From assembly GCA_023401925.1 (NCBI GenBank), contig JAEXDA010000018.1:1-16754 (forward strand): DNA of 16,754 nucleotides, in the 5' to 3' direction. Shown here one piece after another: positions 1 to 7,116 of this stretch. The stretch comes from Bacillota bacterium. GTDB lineage: Bacteria > Bacillota > UBA4882 > UBA8346. Under the pieces are notes generated by a model. It did no database searches. It saw only the letters and a program-made list of their open reading frames with translations, and was not told the DNA's origin. Within the stretch, counting starts at the first letter, position 1. Each line of letters begins with the position of its first letter. The translations under genes and the position numbers were made by a program.

Positions 1-5
1 TATTT

Positions 6-110
6 TCATTGATTCTTATGACAGCCCGTTTGATGGGCTGTCATGCGTGCTACTATGAAAATAAAACTTCGCCGGTCTAGGGCGTATCCTTCGGCTCGTT
101 TTATTTTCAT
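6..110 (-). CDS. 34-codon small ORF overlapping the RND stop by ATGA (hypothetical)
   Basis: The ATG (108-110) overlaps the TGA of the RND gene (107-109) in the four-base ATGA arrangement typical of translational coupling. The frame runs 34 codons to a TGA at 6-8, and that TGA overlaps another ATG (7-9) that starts the next repeat copy with the same first codons. The peptide begins MKIKRAEGYA and ends MTAHQTGCHKNQ; its last 12 residues match the RND C-terminus except for His in place of Leu. There is no Shine-Dalgarno sequence, so translation would need reinitiation after the pump. The reading frame may be only a by-product of a tandem DNA repeat. No known family is recognised. Confidence 0.3.
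   Translation of the reverse strand: MKIKRAEGYALDRRSFIFIVARMTAHQTGCHKNQ
57..108. repeat. 52-bp element with 11-bp perfect terminal inverted repeats
   Basis: GAAAATAAAAC at 57-67 is the exact reverse complement of GTTTTATTTTC at 98-108. The 30-base interior is GC-rich and holds a smaller pair (CGCC / GGCG around 70-84). The AT-rich arms around a GC core look like a small dispersed palindromic element or a structured RNA spacer. It lies between the two copies of the tandem repeat, and its right arm overlaps the RND stop codon. No coding role beyond the 34-codon frame is evident. Confidence 0.5.
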
Positions 111-3100
111 TGATTCTTATGACAACCCGTTTGAAGGGCCGTCATGCGTTTACCTTGAAAAAAGCCGGTCAATTTCAAACGGAATTCATCGATAAAGGTA
201 TAAATAATCGGCACCACCACCAGAGTCATAATCATCGAAAAAGTCAAGCCGCCGATTAACGCGCATCCCATTCCCCGTTTGAATTCGGAACCCAGTGAAG
301 TAGCGGTGGCCAAGGGCAACATCCCTAAAATCATGGTTAACGTGGTCATTAAAATCGGACGAATCCGTTCACGTCCTGCCTGTAATAAAGCATCTTTCAT
401 ATCATGCCCTTCTTCCCGGGCCCGGTTGGTAAAGTCCACCAGCAAAATGGCGTTTTTGCAGACCAAACCGACCTGCATGATAATGCCCAAGATGGAGAAA
501 ATGTTCAGGGAATTTCCGGTCAACGCCAAACCCAAAATCGCCCCCACAAAAGCCAACGGAATTGAGAAGAAGACCGAAAGCGGATAGATAAACGAATTAT
601 AAAGCGCAGTCATAATAAAGTAAATGAAAATGATCGCCGCCAACAAAGCCAAACCCAAACTGCCAAAAGCGCTGTTTTGATTTTTCAACATCCCGCCCGG
701 CACAATGGAAGCTCCTAAAGGCAGCTTAAGCTTTGGGATTTCTTTTTGGATATCCTGGGCAATACTGCCGCTGGTGCGGCCTACCGCTTGACCATAAACG
801 CTAATGGCGTAACTACGGTCTTGGCGGTCTAATTCATTGGGGCCGTTGCCAATCCCGATGGTGGCGAACTGATTTAACTGGATCAACTGACCGGAATCGT
901 TGACAAATCTGGTAGTGCCGACATCCTGCGTTTTGGAACGTTCGGCCTGGTCATACATGATCCGGATGGTATAATCCTCGCCGTCTTGCGGATCTTTATA
1001 ATTATTACTGTCATCGCCTTCATATCCGGTATCGAAAACCGACATGACATCCTTGACGCTTAAACCCAATTGAGACATTTTGTCTCTGTCCAGTTGCGCC
1101 TGGACTTCCGGCTGTCCCGCTTCGGTCGATAAAAACACGTCCGTTGTGCCTGGAATTTTGGCAACAATATTTTTCAGTTCCTGCGCTAACTGATAAGCGT
1201 CATCCCAAGTCGTGGCCAACACGACGTAAGTGATATCATAATTGGTATGGCTACCGCTAAGTCCCTGCGGTACTACGTGGGCATTCATGCCCGGAATCCC
1301 GCTCAGGCGTTTTTTGATATCCTGGCAAACTTCGGCTGTTGTCTTGGAGCGTTTATTTTTATCCACCAAACCGACTTCAAGATTCAGTGAATTGCCACCG
1401 TTGGTATAAGAAGAACTGGAGGAACCCGCTGTCGTAAATACGCTGTCCACTTCGGGAACGGTCCATAATACCTTCTCGATCCTTTCCGCCATCTGGTCGG
1501 TTTGCGTCAGTTTAAAACGGCTCGGCAAGTCGACATCAATATTCAGTTGGCCCTTATCCGCTTGCGCCATCATTTCCGTACCCACAAAGCCCATAGGAAT
1601 CAACGCGGCCACCAGAATAAAAGTTAATAAAACGCCCAGCAATACCTTGGCCCGGTGTTCAAGAGCCCAGTCTAAAATTTCTATATAAAACCGAACGAAT
1701 TTCCCGAATTTTTCCTCAAACCATAAACCAAACCTGCCCATGAGCGAATTCTTGGAAAGAACCTCCGCCTTGGAAAAACGGGAAGCAAGCAATGGAATAA
1801 CCGTAAAGGAAACGAGCAAGCTTACTAAGGTGGACATACAGATGGTAAGGGCGAATTGATGGACGATACCGCCAATCATCCCTGAAACCAAGGCCAACGG
1901 CAGATAAACCACCACGTCAACCAAAGTGATGGAAAGGGCGGTAAAACCGATTTCATTCCGGCCTTCCAAGGCCGCTGTTTTCTGGTCTTTCCCTTTTTCC
2001 AAATGGTGATGAATATTTTCCAAAACCACGATGGAGTCATCCACCAAAATTCCGATAACCAGTGACATGGCCAGCAACGAAATGATATTAAGGCTACAAC
2101 CTGTGGCCCACATGCCGATAAAAGTCACCACAATGGAAGTGGGGATGGATACCATGACCACAATGGCATTGCGCAAACTATGCAAAAATACTAACATGAC
2201 CATGGCGACCAGCAAAACCGCCAGCGCCAAATCCTCTTTCACCGCAGCCGCGGAAGCTAGGGTGTACTCCGAACCGTCCTCCACTATATTAAATTTGAGA
2301 TCCATCGAACGGTACTGCTGTTCCAGATCCTTGGCCGCTTTCCGGACCAACTGGCAAACCTCAACTTCGTTGGCATCGGACTGTTTATAAATCTCAAGGC
2401 CGATGGTGGTCCGGCCATTGACCCGGCTGATGGAAGTTTGTTCTTTCGTCCCGTCATAGACATCGGCAACATCCATCAGCTTCACATCTCCAGCCGCCGA
2501 ATGACGAATCGTCAAATTTTTGATTTGATCGATGGAAGTAAATTTTCCGCCCAACCGTACCACAAACTGGCTGTCCTGGTCTTTAATTTTACCGGTGGGG
2601 TACTCCAGATTGGCGTTTTCAACCGCCGAAGTCACTGAGGAAGTGGAAATCCCGTAACTCTGCAGTTTCTGGCTGTCCACGTTGATCTTAATCTCGCGTT
2701 CAACGCCGCCGGACAACGAGATTTGACTGACACCCTTCTGCCGCGATAATTGGGGTTTAATGAAGTTGTCCAGATACGTGTAAAATTTCTTGGGCGCCAT
2801 ATTGCTGCTAACGCCTATCCGCATGACCGGCATATCATCCGTTGAGAACTTCATGATGGACGGATTGCCCGCGTCATCCGGCAAATTGTTCAGAATCTGG
2901 TTGATTTTATTCTGCACATCCTGTTGAGCGGCGCTCATGTCGGTATTCTGCATGAATTGAATCTGGACCACCGAGTAATCCTGAACGGATGTAGACTTAA
3001 GCGTATCGATATTGTTAACGCCGGAAACCGCTTCTTCTATTTTCCGGGTGACCGACGACTCAATTTCAGAGGCGGAAGCGCCCCCGTATTGGGTTACTAC

Positions 3101-3238
3101 GCTCAATGCCGGAAAATCCATATTCGGCATCGTCTCGTATTTCAATTGACTATATCCATATAATCCGATCAAACTGAGTGCCAGGAAAAAAACAATCACC
3201 AGAATAGGACGTTTGATCGAAAGTTCGGTAATCGTCAT
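107..3238 (-). CDS. RND efflux transporter, HAE1/AcrB-like inner-membrane pump
   Basis: This is a 1043-residue proton-driven pump of the hydrophobe/amphiphile efflux branch of the RND superfamily, exporting drugs or other amphiphiles with a membrane-fusion adaptor. The length matches AcrB-type pumps (about 1040). TM1 is at residues 10-30, followed by a porter domain, a TM bundle at about 335-490, a second porter domain and a C-terminal TM bundle at about 860-1020. The proton-relay aspartates are D400-D401 (GILVDDSIVVLENI) in TM4 and the matching lysine is K928 (GLVCKNAILLVDF), so the pump should be active. An AGGTGA site lies 7 nt before the ATG. It starts 55 bp after the adaptor gene and is almost surely co-transcribed with it. 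The last 12 residues are encoded by a tandem repeat and look like a non-native tail. Substrate unknown; no outer-membrane channel gene is in the window. Confidence 0.96.
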   Translation of the reverse strand: MTITELSIKRPILVIVFFLALSLIGLYGYSQLKYETMPNMDFPALSVVTQYGGASASEIESSVTRKIEEAVSGVNNIDTLKSTSVQDYSVVQIQFMQNTDMSAAQQDVQNKINQILNNLPDDAGNPSIMKFSTDDMPVMRIGVSSNMAPKKFYTYLDNFIKPQLSRQKGVSQISLSGGVEREIKINVDSQKLQSYGISTSSVTSAVENANLEYPTGKIKDQDSQFVVRLGGKFTSIDQIKNLTIRHSAAGDVKLMDVADVYDGTKEQTSISRVNGRTTIGLEIYKQSDANEVEVCQLVRKAAKDLEQQYRSMDLKFNIVEDGSEYTLASAAAVKEDLALAVLLVAMVMLVFLHSLRNAIVVMVSIPTSIVVTFIGMWATGCSLNIISLLAMSLVIGILVDDSIVVLENIHHHLEKGKDQKTAALEGRNEIGFTALSITLVDVVVYLPLALVSGMIGGIVHQFALTICMSTLVSLLVSFTVIPLLASRFSKAEVLSKNSLMGRFGLWFEEKFGKFVRFYIEILDWALEHRAKVLLGVLLTFILVAALIPMGFVGTEMMAQADKGQLNIDVDLPSRFKLTQTDQMAERIEKVLWTVPEVDSVFTTAGSSSSSYTNGGNSLNLEVGLVDKNKRSKTTAEVCQDIKKRLSGIPGMNAHVVPQGLSGSHTNYDITYVVLATTWDDAYQLAQELKNIVAKIPGTTDVFLSTEAGQPEVQAQLDRDKMSQLGLSVKDVMSVFDTGYEGDDSNNYKDPQDGEDYTIRIMYDQAERSKTQDVGTTRFVNDSGQLIQLNQFATIGIGNGPNELDRQDRSYAISVYGQAVGRTSGSIAQDIQKEIPKLKLPLGASIVPGGMLKNQNSAFGSLGLALLAAIIFIYFIMTALYNSFIYPLSVFFSIPLAFVGAILGLALTGNSLNIFSILGIIMQVGLVCKNAILLVDFTNRAREEGHDMKDALLQAGRERIRPILMTTLTMILGMLPLATATSLGSEFKRGMGCALIGGLTFSMIMTLVVVPIIYTFIDEFRLKLTGFFQGKRMTALQTGCHKNQ

Positions 3239-3293
3239 TAGAATTTCACCTAACTTCTTCTTGAATTTTCACTACAGAAACCAAATCCCATCT

Positions 3294-4361
3294 TCATTGG
3301 GCATTGGTCACGTTCACCATTGCATTATCCTTTAAGTAATCCTGCCCGGCGGTTACAACTTCCTCGTTTTCTTTCAAACCTTGGAGCACTTCCAGCTTGG
3401 TGCCGTATTCGGAGCCGAGTACGATATCGCGCAGCTTGGCCACTGCGCCTTCCACTACATATACTTGCGCTTTTTTCATGCTACCTACGATCGCATCCCG
3501 CGGCACTGTTAATGCTACACCCGGTGTCCCTAATTGAAAGGCCACTGTGCCAAAAATACCCGATTTAACCGCATATCCTTGTGGAGGGGTAAATTGCACC
3601 TCTACGGGAATCGTATGAGCTTCCGATGCTTTACTACTGATCGTTGAAACCCGGCCGTTAAAATTAACTCCCGGATAAACTGCAGCCGTGATCACCACCG
3701 GATCGCCCGCTTTGATTTGATATGCTTCTTCTTCCGTCACGTCAACGTCTACCTTAAAGACAGAATTATCAATGACCGTAGCCACCGATGTTCCTGATGA
3801 TACCGTAGCCCCGATGTTTACGTCCCGGTTGGTTACCAACCCCGAAATCGGCGAAGTAATAACGGCATGATTGTAATTATATTTAGCCGATATGTAATCG
3901 GCTTCGGCCGACTGCAGGGCTTCCCGGGACGACTCTAAATCCGAACTGGAAACGACTTGCGTCTTATAGAGTTCTTGTTCCCGTTCCCAGTCTTTTTTGG
4001 CTTTTTCATAAGCGACTTGGGCGGATAAGTATTTGGCCTGAAAAGTTTGATCATCAACCTTGGCTAGTGGCGATCCGGCCTTTACATAAGAACCTACCTT
4101 CACATACACCGCCACGATTTTTCCTGATGTTTCCGACTTTACGTCAACAACATTATTCGCCACGATGGTTCCGACTTTGGTTACATTAGCTTTCAATACT
4201 TCCTTTGTCACTTTCGTGACATAAACCGAGGTCACATTGATCTGAGCGGACCGGACTTTACTGTCAACTTCGGCTTTACGAAAAAATAAGATCACCACCA
4301 TCAGAACCACAAGCAAAATGATGCTAAACAATAACAATATCTTTTTTTTCACAACAGTCAC
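3294..4361 (-). CDS. RND efflux periplasmic adaptor (membrane fusion protein)
   Basis: Adaptor subunit that links an RND pump to the exterior or an outer-membrane channel. Residues about 7-28 form one hydrophobic membrane anchor; there is no lipobox cysteine. Next comes a split biotinyl-lipoyl-like domain (about 60-95, GKIVAVYVKVGSYVKAGSPL, and 165-185 SPISGLVTNRDVNIGATV) flanking a coiled-coil hairpin (about 100-160). A beta-barrel domain (about 195-270) and a C-terminal membrane-proximal domain (about 275-350) follow. The longest frame begins at a GTG (4361), but GAAAGGTGA overlaps that codon. A second GTG at 4352 has the Shine-Dalgarno sequence at a normal 5-nt distance and gives a cleaner N-terminus (MKKKILLLF), so I prefer 4352 (352 aa). 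It precedes the RND pump by 55 bp and follows several TetR-type operators. Confidence 0.94.
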   Translation of the reverse strand: MTVVKKKILLLFSIILLVVLMVVILFFRKAEVDSKVRSAQINVTSVYVTKVTKEVLKANVTKVGTIVANNVVDVKSETSGKIVAVYVKVGSYVKAGSPLAKVDDQTFQAKYLSAQVAYEKAKKDWEREQELYKTQVVSSSDLESSREALQSAEADYISAKYNYNHAVITSPISGLVTNRDVNIGATVSSGTSVATVIDNSVFKVDVDVTEEEAYQIKAGDPVVITAAVYPGVNFNGRVSTISSKASEAHTIPVEVQFTPPQGYAVKSGIFGTVAFQLGTPGVALTVPRDAIVGSMKKAQVYVVEGAVAKLRDIVLGSEYGTKLEVLQGLKENEEVVTAGQDYLKDNAMVNVTNAQ

Positions 4362-4393
4362 CTTTCTTCGCCAAATCAGGCAATATGAATGTT

Positions 4394-4416
4394 TGAATAT
4401 TATTTATAAACGTTCA
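4394..4416 (-). promoter_or_regulatory. TetR-type operator, copy 1 (adaptor proximal)
   Basis: TGAATATT-N7-AACGTTCA, a 23-bp dyad with the same 7-bp spacing as the sites at 4572 and 5230. It lies 33 bp upstream of the adaptor's first possible start, a position that would block transcription or early elongation of the adaptor-pump operon. I found no clean -35/-10 pair around it. An extra TGAATG half-site lies at 4386-4390. Confidence 0.6.
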
Positions 4417-4457
4417 TTCAATATTAAAAAAATACACCTCCTACCTACCGGAAATGT

Positions 4458-4480
4458 TAAATATTTCATTCCGATATTCA
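4458..4480 (-). promoter_or_regulatory. Degenerate TetR-type operator
   Basis: TAAATATT-N7-GATATTCA keeps the spacing of the three better sites but differs from the symmetric consensus at two positions, one per arm. It may be a weak auxiliary site in the tetR-adaptor gap or chance similarity in AT-rich DNA. Confidence 0.3.
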
Positions 4481-4571
4481 TTGTAAACTTACATTATGTC
4501 CAAACTGTGATCGATCCGTGTATTTTAGACAATCAAAGAGCCTGTCAGCTGAGAATAGTTTTTTGTATAGA

Positions 4572-4594
4572 TGAATATTTTGTTCAAATATTCA
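4572..4594 (-). promoter_or_regulatory. TetR-type operator, copy 2 (perfect dyad)
   Basis: TGAATATT-N7-AATATTCA, a perfect 8+8 inverted repeat with a 7-bp spacer, 20 bp past the tetR stop codon and upstream of the adaptor. It is the most symmetric of the operator set. Its position suggests control of a promoter for the adaptor-pump operon inside the 250-bp gap, or of readthrough from tetR. Confidence 0.62.
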
Positions 4595-4613
4595 TTCCAA
4601 TATAAAAAAATTT

Positions 4614-5207
4614 TTATCCCTGTCTAATTGCCCGTAATAACAAAGCAAACATGCTCTCCGCATCCTGTATAACCTCTTCATACTCCCGCTCCAAGGCCAC
4701 GGGGCCGGCAAATGCTCCGAGCGCTAAAAATAACATTCTTGCGGTGCATGGGATATCATCCATGACAAAACTGCCTTCCTCAACCCCTTTTTTAAGAATC
4801 AGTTCGATCTTATCGGTCACATGATTTTGTAATTCTGTACGGCGGACTTTGATGTTTTTATTAATGTGTTTCACAAAATCTTTCATCATAAATTCTTGAA
4901 TCGCCTGATTCTGGCGGATTTGCCGGTTGATATATTCGATATTGCCCACCAATAAATCATGTAAGATGGCGGATGCAGGAGCAGACTGATTCATGATTTG
5001 GGCTATCTGGGTTTCCGACTGTTGAAACAAATTTTTTTCAAAAGCATCAATCAATTCATCTTTGTTGCGGAATTCCAAATAAATAGTGCCGACACTGATA
5101 CCGACCTCTTTGGCGACATCTTGCATGGTTGTGTTGTCGAGTCCCTTACGGCTGCATAATTTGATGAACGCATTGACAATTTCATTGCGTCGGTTTACAT
5201 CCATCAA
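4614..5207 (-). CDS. TetR/AcrR family transcriptional repressor of the efflux operon
   Basis: A 196-197 residue one-domain repressor of usual TetR length. Residues about 7-55 form the N-terminal helix-turn-helix (IVNAFIKLCSRKGLDNTTMQDVAKEVGISVGTIYLEF), with the typical GTIYLEF recognition helix and the following FRNKDELIDAF. The rest is the all-helical ligand-binding and dimerisation domain, whose inducer is unknown. The longest frame starts at TTG (5207), but the Shine-Dalgarno AAGGAAGTGA sits 6 nt before the ATG at 5204, so the ATG is preferred. The gene has its own strong promoter with an operator over the likely start point, and two or three further operators lie between it and the adaptor. 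Autorepression and repression of the pump are inferred from this. Confidence 0.93.
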   Translation of the reverse strand: MMDVNRRNEIVNAFIKLCSRKGLDNTTMQDVAKEVGISVGTIYLEFRNKDELIDAFEKNLFQQSETQIAQIMNQSAPASAILHDLLVGNIEYINRQIRQNQAIQEFMMKDFVKHINKNIKVRRTELQNHVTDKIELILKKGVEEGSFVMDDIPCTARMLFLALGAFAGPVALEREYEEVIQDAESMFALLLRAIRQG

Positions 5208-5229
5208 GAATCACTTCCTTTTAAATTTA

Positions 5230-5252
5230 TGAATATTTCATTTATATATTCA
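5230..5252 (-). promoter_or_regulatory. TetR-type operator, copy 3 (tetR promoter)
   Basis: TGAATATT-N7-TATATTCA, nested in a longer perfect dyad TATGAATAT-N9-ATATTCATA (5228-5254). It begins at the downstream edge of the -10 box and covers the expected transcription start. Binding here would block RNA polymerase, the classic arrangement for an autoregulated TetR repressor. Confidence 0.68.
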
Positions 5253-5280
5253 TATTAGATTCATTTATGTTTCTTGTCAA
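5252..5280 (-). promoter_or_regulatory. Sigma-A type promoter of the tetR gene
   Basis: On the minus strand TTGACA (5275-5280), a 17-bp spacer, then TAATAT (5252-5257). The -35 is a consensus match and the -10 nearly so. The start point should fall near 5245, inside the operator, about 40 nt before the tetR ATG. Confidence 0.75.
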
Positions 5281-5789
5281 GCTTGAAGTTAAAGAGTGCC
5301 TGAATCATTTTGATAGTACTCTAATCGGTATCTCCCTGTTCCCATTCTCGCTCTAATTCTTTTATTTGGTTATAAAGTTAATTCAGCAGATTATTTGGAT
5401 GTAGTGAGCTATCAGATATCTATTGACTTAAATCAAAAGAATATCTCGCGCAGAGAAATGACGAACTGCGCTTTGAGGCTATGTTTTCTGGCCTTTCATG
5501 AGTTGACAACCGATACCACTACCACCAAGTACCAAAATATCTTGCAAAGCGCATCTCGCGCTCTGCGTCTTGGCGCCTCTGCGGGAGAATAAATAGGCGG
5601 CTTGAGTTGGAACCAAGCTGAGTTATCTTTATAACCATGTTCTTTTATTAATAATTTAAATTCTTTTCCTGTAAATAGAGACACAATACCACTTGGTATT
5701 TCTTTATATTGTTTATCAGTTTCACCTTTCAAGACTCAATCAGCCGAAGCTTCATATAATTGCGATAATGCAAAATCGTTCCCAAAACC
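5281..5789. other. Gene-free, decayed stretch between tetR and the Spo0E relic
   Basis: About 500 bp without an intact gene. On the minus strand two short frames, 5729-5791 (ATG start, 20 codons, peptide begins MVLGTILHYR) and a TTG-start frame from 5732, overlap at a frameshift-like junction. The second reads as plausible protein (EIPSGIVSLF, EHGYKDNSAWF) until about 5595, where it enters a GC-rich segment. That segment (about 5550-5592, containing CTCTGCGTCT and CTCTGCGGGAG) resembles a dispersed repeat I recall from many bacterial genomes. A third minus frame near 5325-5380 (YNQIKELEREWEQGDTD) reads like a C-terminal end. Together these look like remains of old genes plus a repeat insertion; I recognise no family. 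Confidence 0.4.
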
Positions 5790-5957
5790 ATTGAATTATT
5801 GGAGAAAAAAATAGCCGCCGGCCGCCGCGAGCTCCAGGAAGCTTATGACGCCCGCGGGTGCACCGACGCTGTCGTGTTGGCCTGCAGTATGTAACTGGAT
5901 AAACTCATTGTAAGGCATCTAAAGATGACCGGGATGATGCGGAGTCCTCGAAGCTAA
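5790..5957 (+). pseudogene. Spo0E-like aspartyl-phosphate phosphatase, broken by an internal stop
   Basis: Translated from 5790 the plus strand gives IELLEKKIAAGRRELQEAY, then DARGCTDAVVLACSM, a TAA stop (5892-5894), then LDKLIVRHLK in the same frame. This is the layout of Spo0E-like phosphatases of Bacillota: helix 1 with a KxxL/REL pattern, a short turn, and helix 2 with the SxxxD signature (SQELDKLI). Here S and D flank the stop (S-M-stop-L-D), so one base change in a Glu, Lys or Gln codon explains it. The position where Met is expected reads ATT; TTG at 5799 is the only nearby alternative, with no Shine-Dalgarno sequence. Intact members remove phosphate from Spo0A~P or related response regulators. 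The segment is much more GC-rich than its surroundings. Almost certainly inactive. Confidence 0.72.
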
Positions 5958-6009
5958 GAGCGGAGTGAAGCGAAGGGCCCTCGGGAAGTTGAAAATCACA
6001 CCGTTTCTT

Positions 6010-6498
6010 TCATTTCTCTATTTTTACGAAGTATCCTTTCCTCATGGCATTCAGCATAATTCCAAACGCCAAACCCCAAAGGATATGGTTAATAAATGCC
6101 ATATACACCGTAGGACGGTTCATTAATTTCAATAATTCGGGCTCCCATAATTTTGGAATGATACTGACATGAAGAATCCATAATGCGGCACCGGCACCAA
6201 GGCATTTCGTCCGGATAAACCGGTAACTGGTCCGTTCAAAAACAAAGACAAGTACAAAACCCAGCGAAGAACCGGCTATGATGTCAGCGATCATCCCAAA
6301 AAGATAATCCCCTGGAATAGCTGCATGGGAAACAACTAAGGTCGCCGAATAAATAGGGATTGGATTAACTCCGGATATTAACGAAGAGAGATAATCTACC
6401 GTTAAATAGGGAATCGTCATGACCAACCCTAGAATACTCCCGCCAAAATACGGATCGGTATGGAAAATCCGCGCCAGAAACTTAACCAATCTTATCAT
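6010..6498 (-). CDS. Small multispanning membrane protein, function unknown
   Basis: A 162-residue protein with about four hydrophobic segments (roughly 20-40, 63-88, 99-115 and 132-152) and basic ends (MIRLVKFLAR; MRKGYFVKIEK). Glycines are frequent inside the helices (GGSILGLVM, GSSLGF, GLAFGIM), and loops hold FHTDPYFGG and HAAIPGDYLFG. I do not recognise a named family with confidence; similar small YqhR- or DUF1440-like membrane proteins occur in Bacillota. The ATG has only a weak upstream AACAAGA. It is divergent from the ferritin-like gene, about 165 bp apart, which suggests a shared control region and perhaps a related role, but nothing more can be shown. Confidence 0.75.
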   Translation of the reverse strand: MIRLVKFLARIFHTDPYFGGSILGLVMTIPYLTVDYLSSLISGVNPIPIYSATLVVSHAAIPGDYLFGMIADIIAGSSLGFVLVFVFERTSYRFIRTKCLGAGAALWILHVSIIPKLWEPELLKLMNRPTVYMAFINHILWGLAFGIMLNAMRKGYFVKIEK

Positions 6499-6615
6499 TC
6501 TTGTTAAAAGATCTATTATTAGAATTCCTATGTTTATTTATTCTATTAGTATCAGCCTAACTTTTGTTTTTATCCCCGTTTTGTATAAAACATATCCTCT
6601 TCTGGAAATATACTT

Positions 6616-7116
6616 GTGAAACATGGGCACATAAATTTATTTCGATACCTAGGAGGAGCCCGGGTGGACCAAGATACTTTGGCATTTAAACTGCGAGAAT
6701 TCTATGTATTGGAAGCATACCAATTGGAACTTTATACCTCGCAACTTCCATCTTTGGAAGAGGAGCATATCATTAAGGCCTATGAACGAATTTCAGAGCT
6801 AGAACAAAGACATGTCGATTATTTTGCCGAGAAGCTTTTAGAGTTGGGGCTTGGTAAACCGGAATTGACCGAAAAGACTTTTAAATTGGCCGGATTTATT
6901 TCTGCTAAAACCTTAAATCTTTTCTCTCCTGAGGAAAGGTATAAATTGGGTATGGAAGTTGAAACGAAAGCTGCCGAAATGTATGGAGAATTCATTGAAA
7001 AAGCCACAGATAAAAATTTAATCCAAATGTTGTGGCATAACAGGATCGATGAAGAATTTCATAAAAACTGGTTCGCTGGGGCTCTAGAATCCTTAAAGAA
7101 AGAAAAAAGCAGGTAG
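6616..7116 (+). CDS. Ferritin-like diiron protein
   Basis: A four-helix-bundle protein of the ferritin-like superfamily, resembling small rubrerythrin or demethoxyubiquinone-hydroxylase-like members. The longest frame begins at GTG 6616, but a perfect AGGAGG (6651-6656) lies 7 nt before an in-frame GTG at 6664, so the real start is most likely 6664 (150 aa, MDQDTLAFKL). Counting from there, the expected diiron ligands are present: E17 (FYVLEAYQ), E47xxH50 (ELEQRH), E100 (MEVETKAAEMY) and E130xxH133 (DEEFH). There is no rubredoxin-like cysteine domain and no signal peptide, so it is cytosolic. The likely role is iron or peroxide handling, or an oxidase or hydroxylase; the substrate is unknown. 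It is the only intact plus-strand gene here. Confidence 0.87.
   Translation: MKHGHINLFRYLGGARVDQDTLAFKLREFYVLEAYQLELYTSQLPSLEEEHIIKAYERISELEQRHVDYFAEKLLELGLGKPELTEKTFKLAGFISAKTLNLFSPEERYKLGMEVETKAAEMYGEFIEKATDKNLIQMLWHNRIDEEFHKNWFAGALESLKKEKSR

Larger units (their letters stand above)
1..148 (-). repeat. 101-bp tandem repeat at the 3' end of the RND gene (two partial copies)
   Basis: A block at 1-47 recurs at 102-148 with few changes, giving a period of 101 bp. Each copy contains an inverted repeat. In copy 1 the arms are perfect (ATGACAGCCC / GGGCTGTCAT, 18-27 and 35-44). In copy 2 two positions become G-U pairs if read as minus-strand RNA. The second copy encodes the last 12 residues and stop of the RND pump. 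Copy 1 begins at the window edge with the same stop/start junction, so the array may continue outside the window. There is no U-tract, so neither hairpin is a convincing intrinsic terminator. Confidence 0.8.

Noticed and set aside
1..47. Hairpin ATGACAGCCC / GGGCTGTCAT as the terminator of the RND operon
   Set aside because: No U-tract follows it on the minus strand and the same hairpin lies inside the coding end of the RND gene, so a terminator role is not supported.
2031..2390. Plus-strand frame of 119 codons within the RND gene
   Set aside because: It is antisense to the conserved TM4 region of the pump and has no recognisable family features.
4435..4442. Perfect AGGAGGTG on the minus strand in the tetR-adaptor gap
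   Set aside because: The only frame behind it begins with ATT or a distant TTG and stops within ten codons, so no gene can be supported.
5940..5995. GC-rich stretch after the Spo0E relic with GGGCCC and repeated GCGGAG / GCGAAG pieces, considered as a dispersed repeat
   Set aside because: No second copy lies in the window and the internal symmetry is weak, so it cannot be called from this sequence alone.
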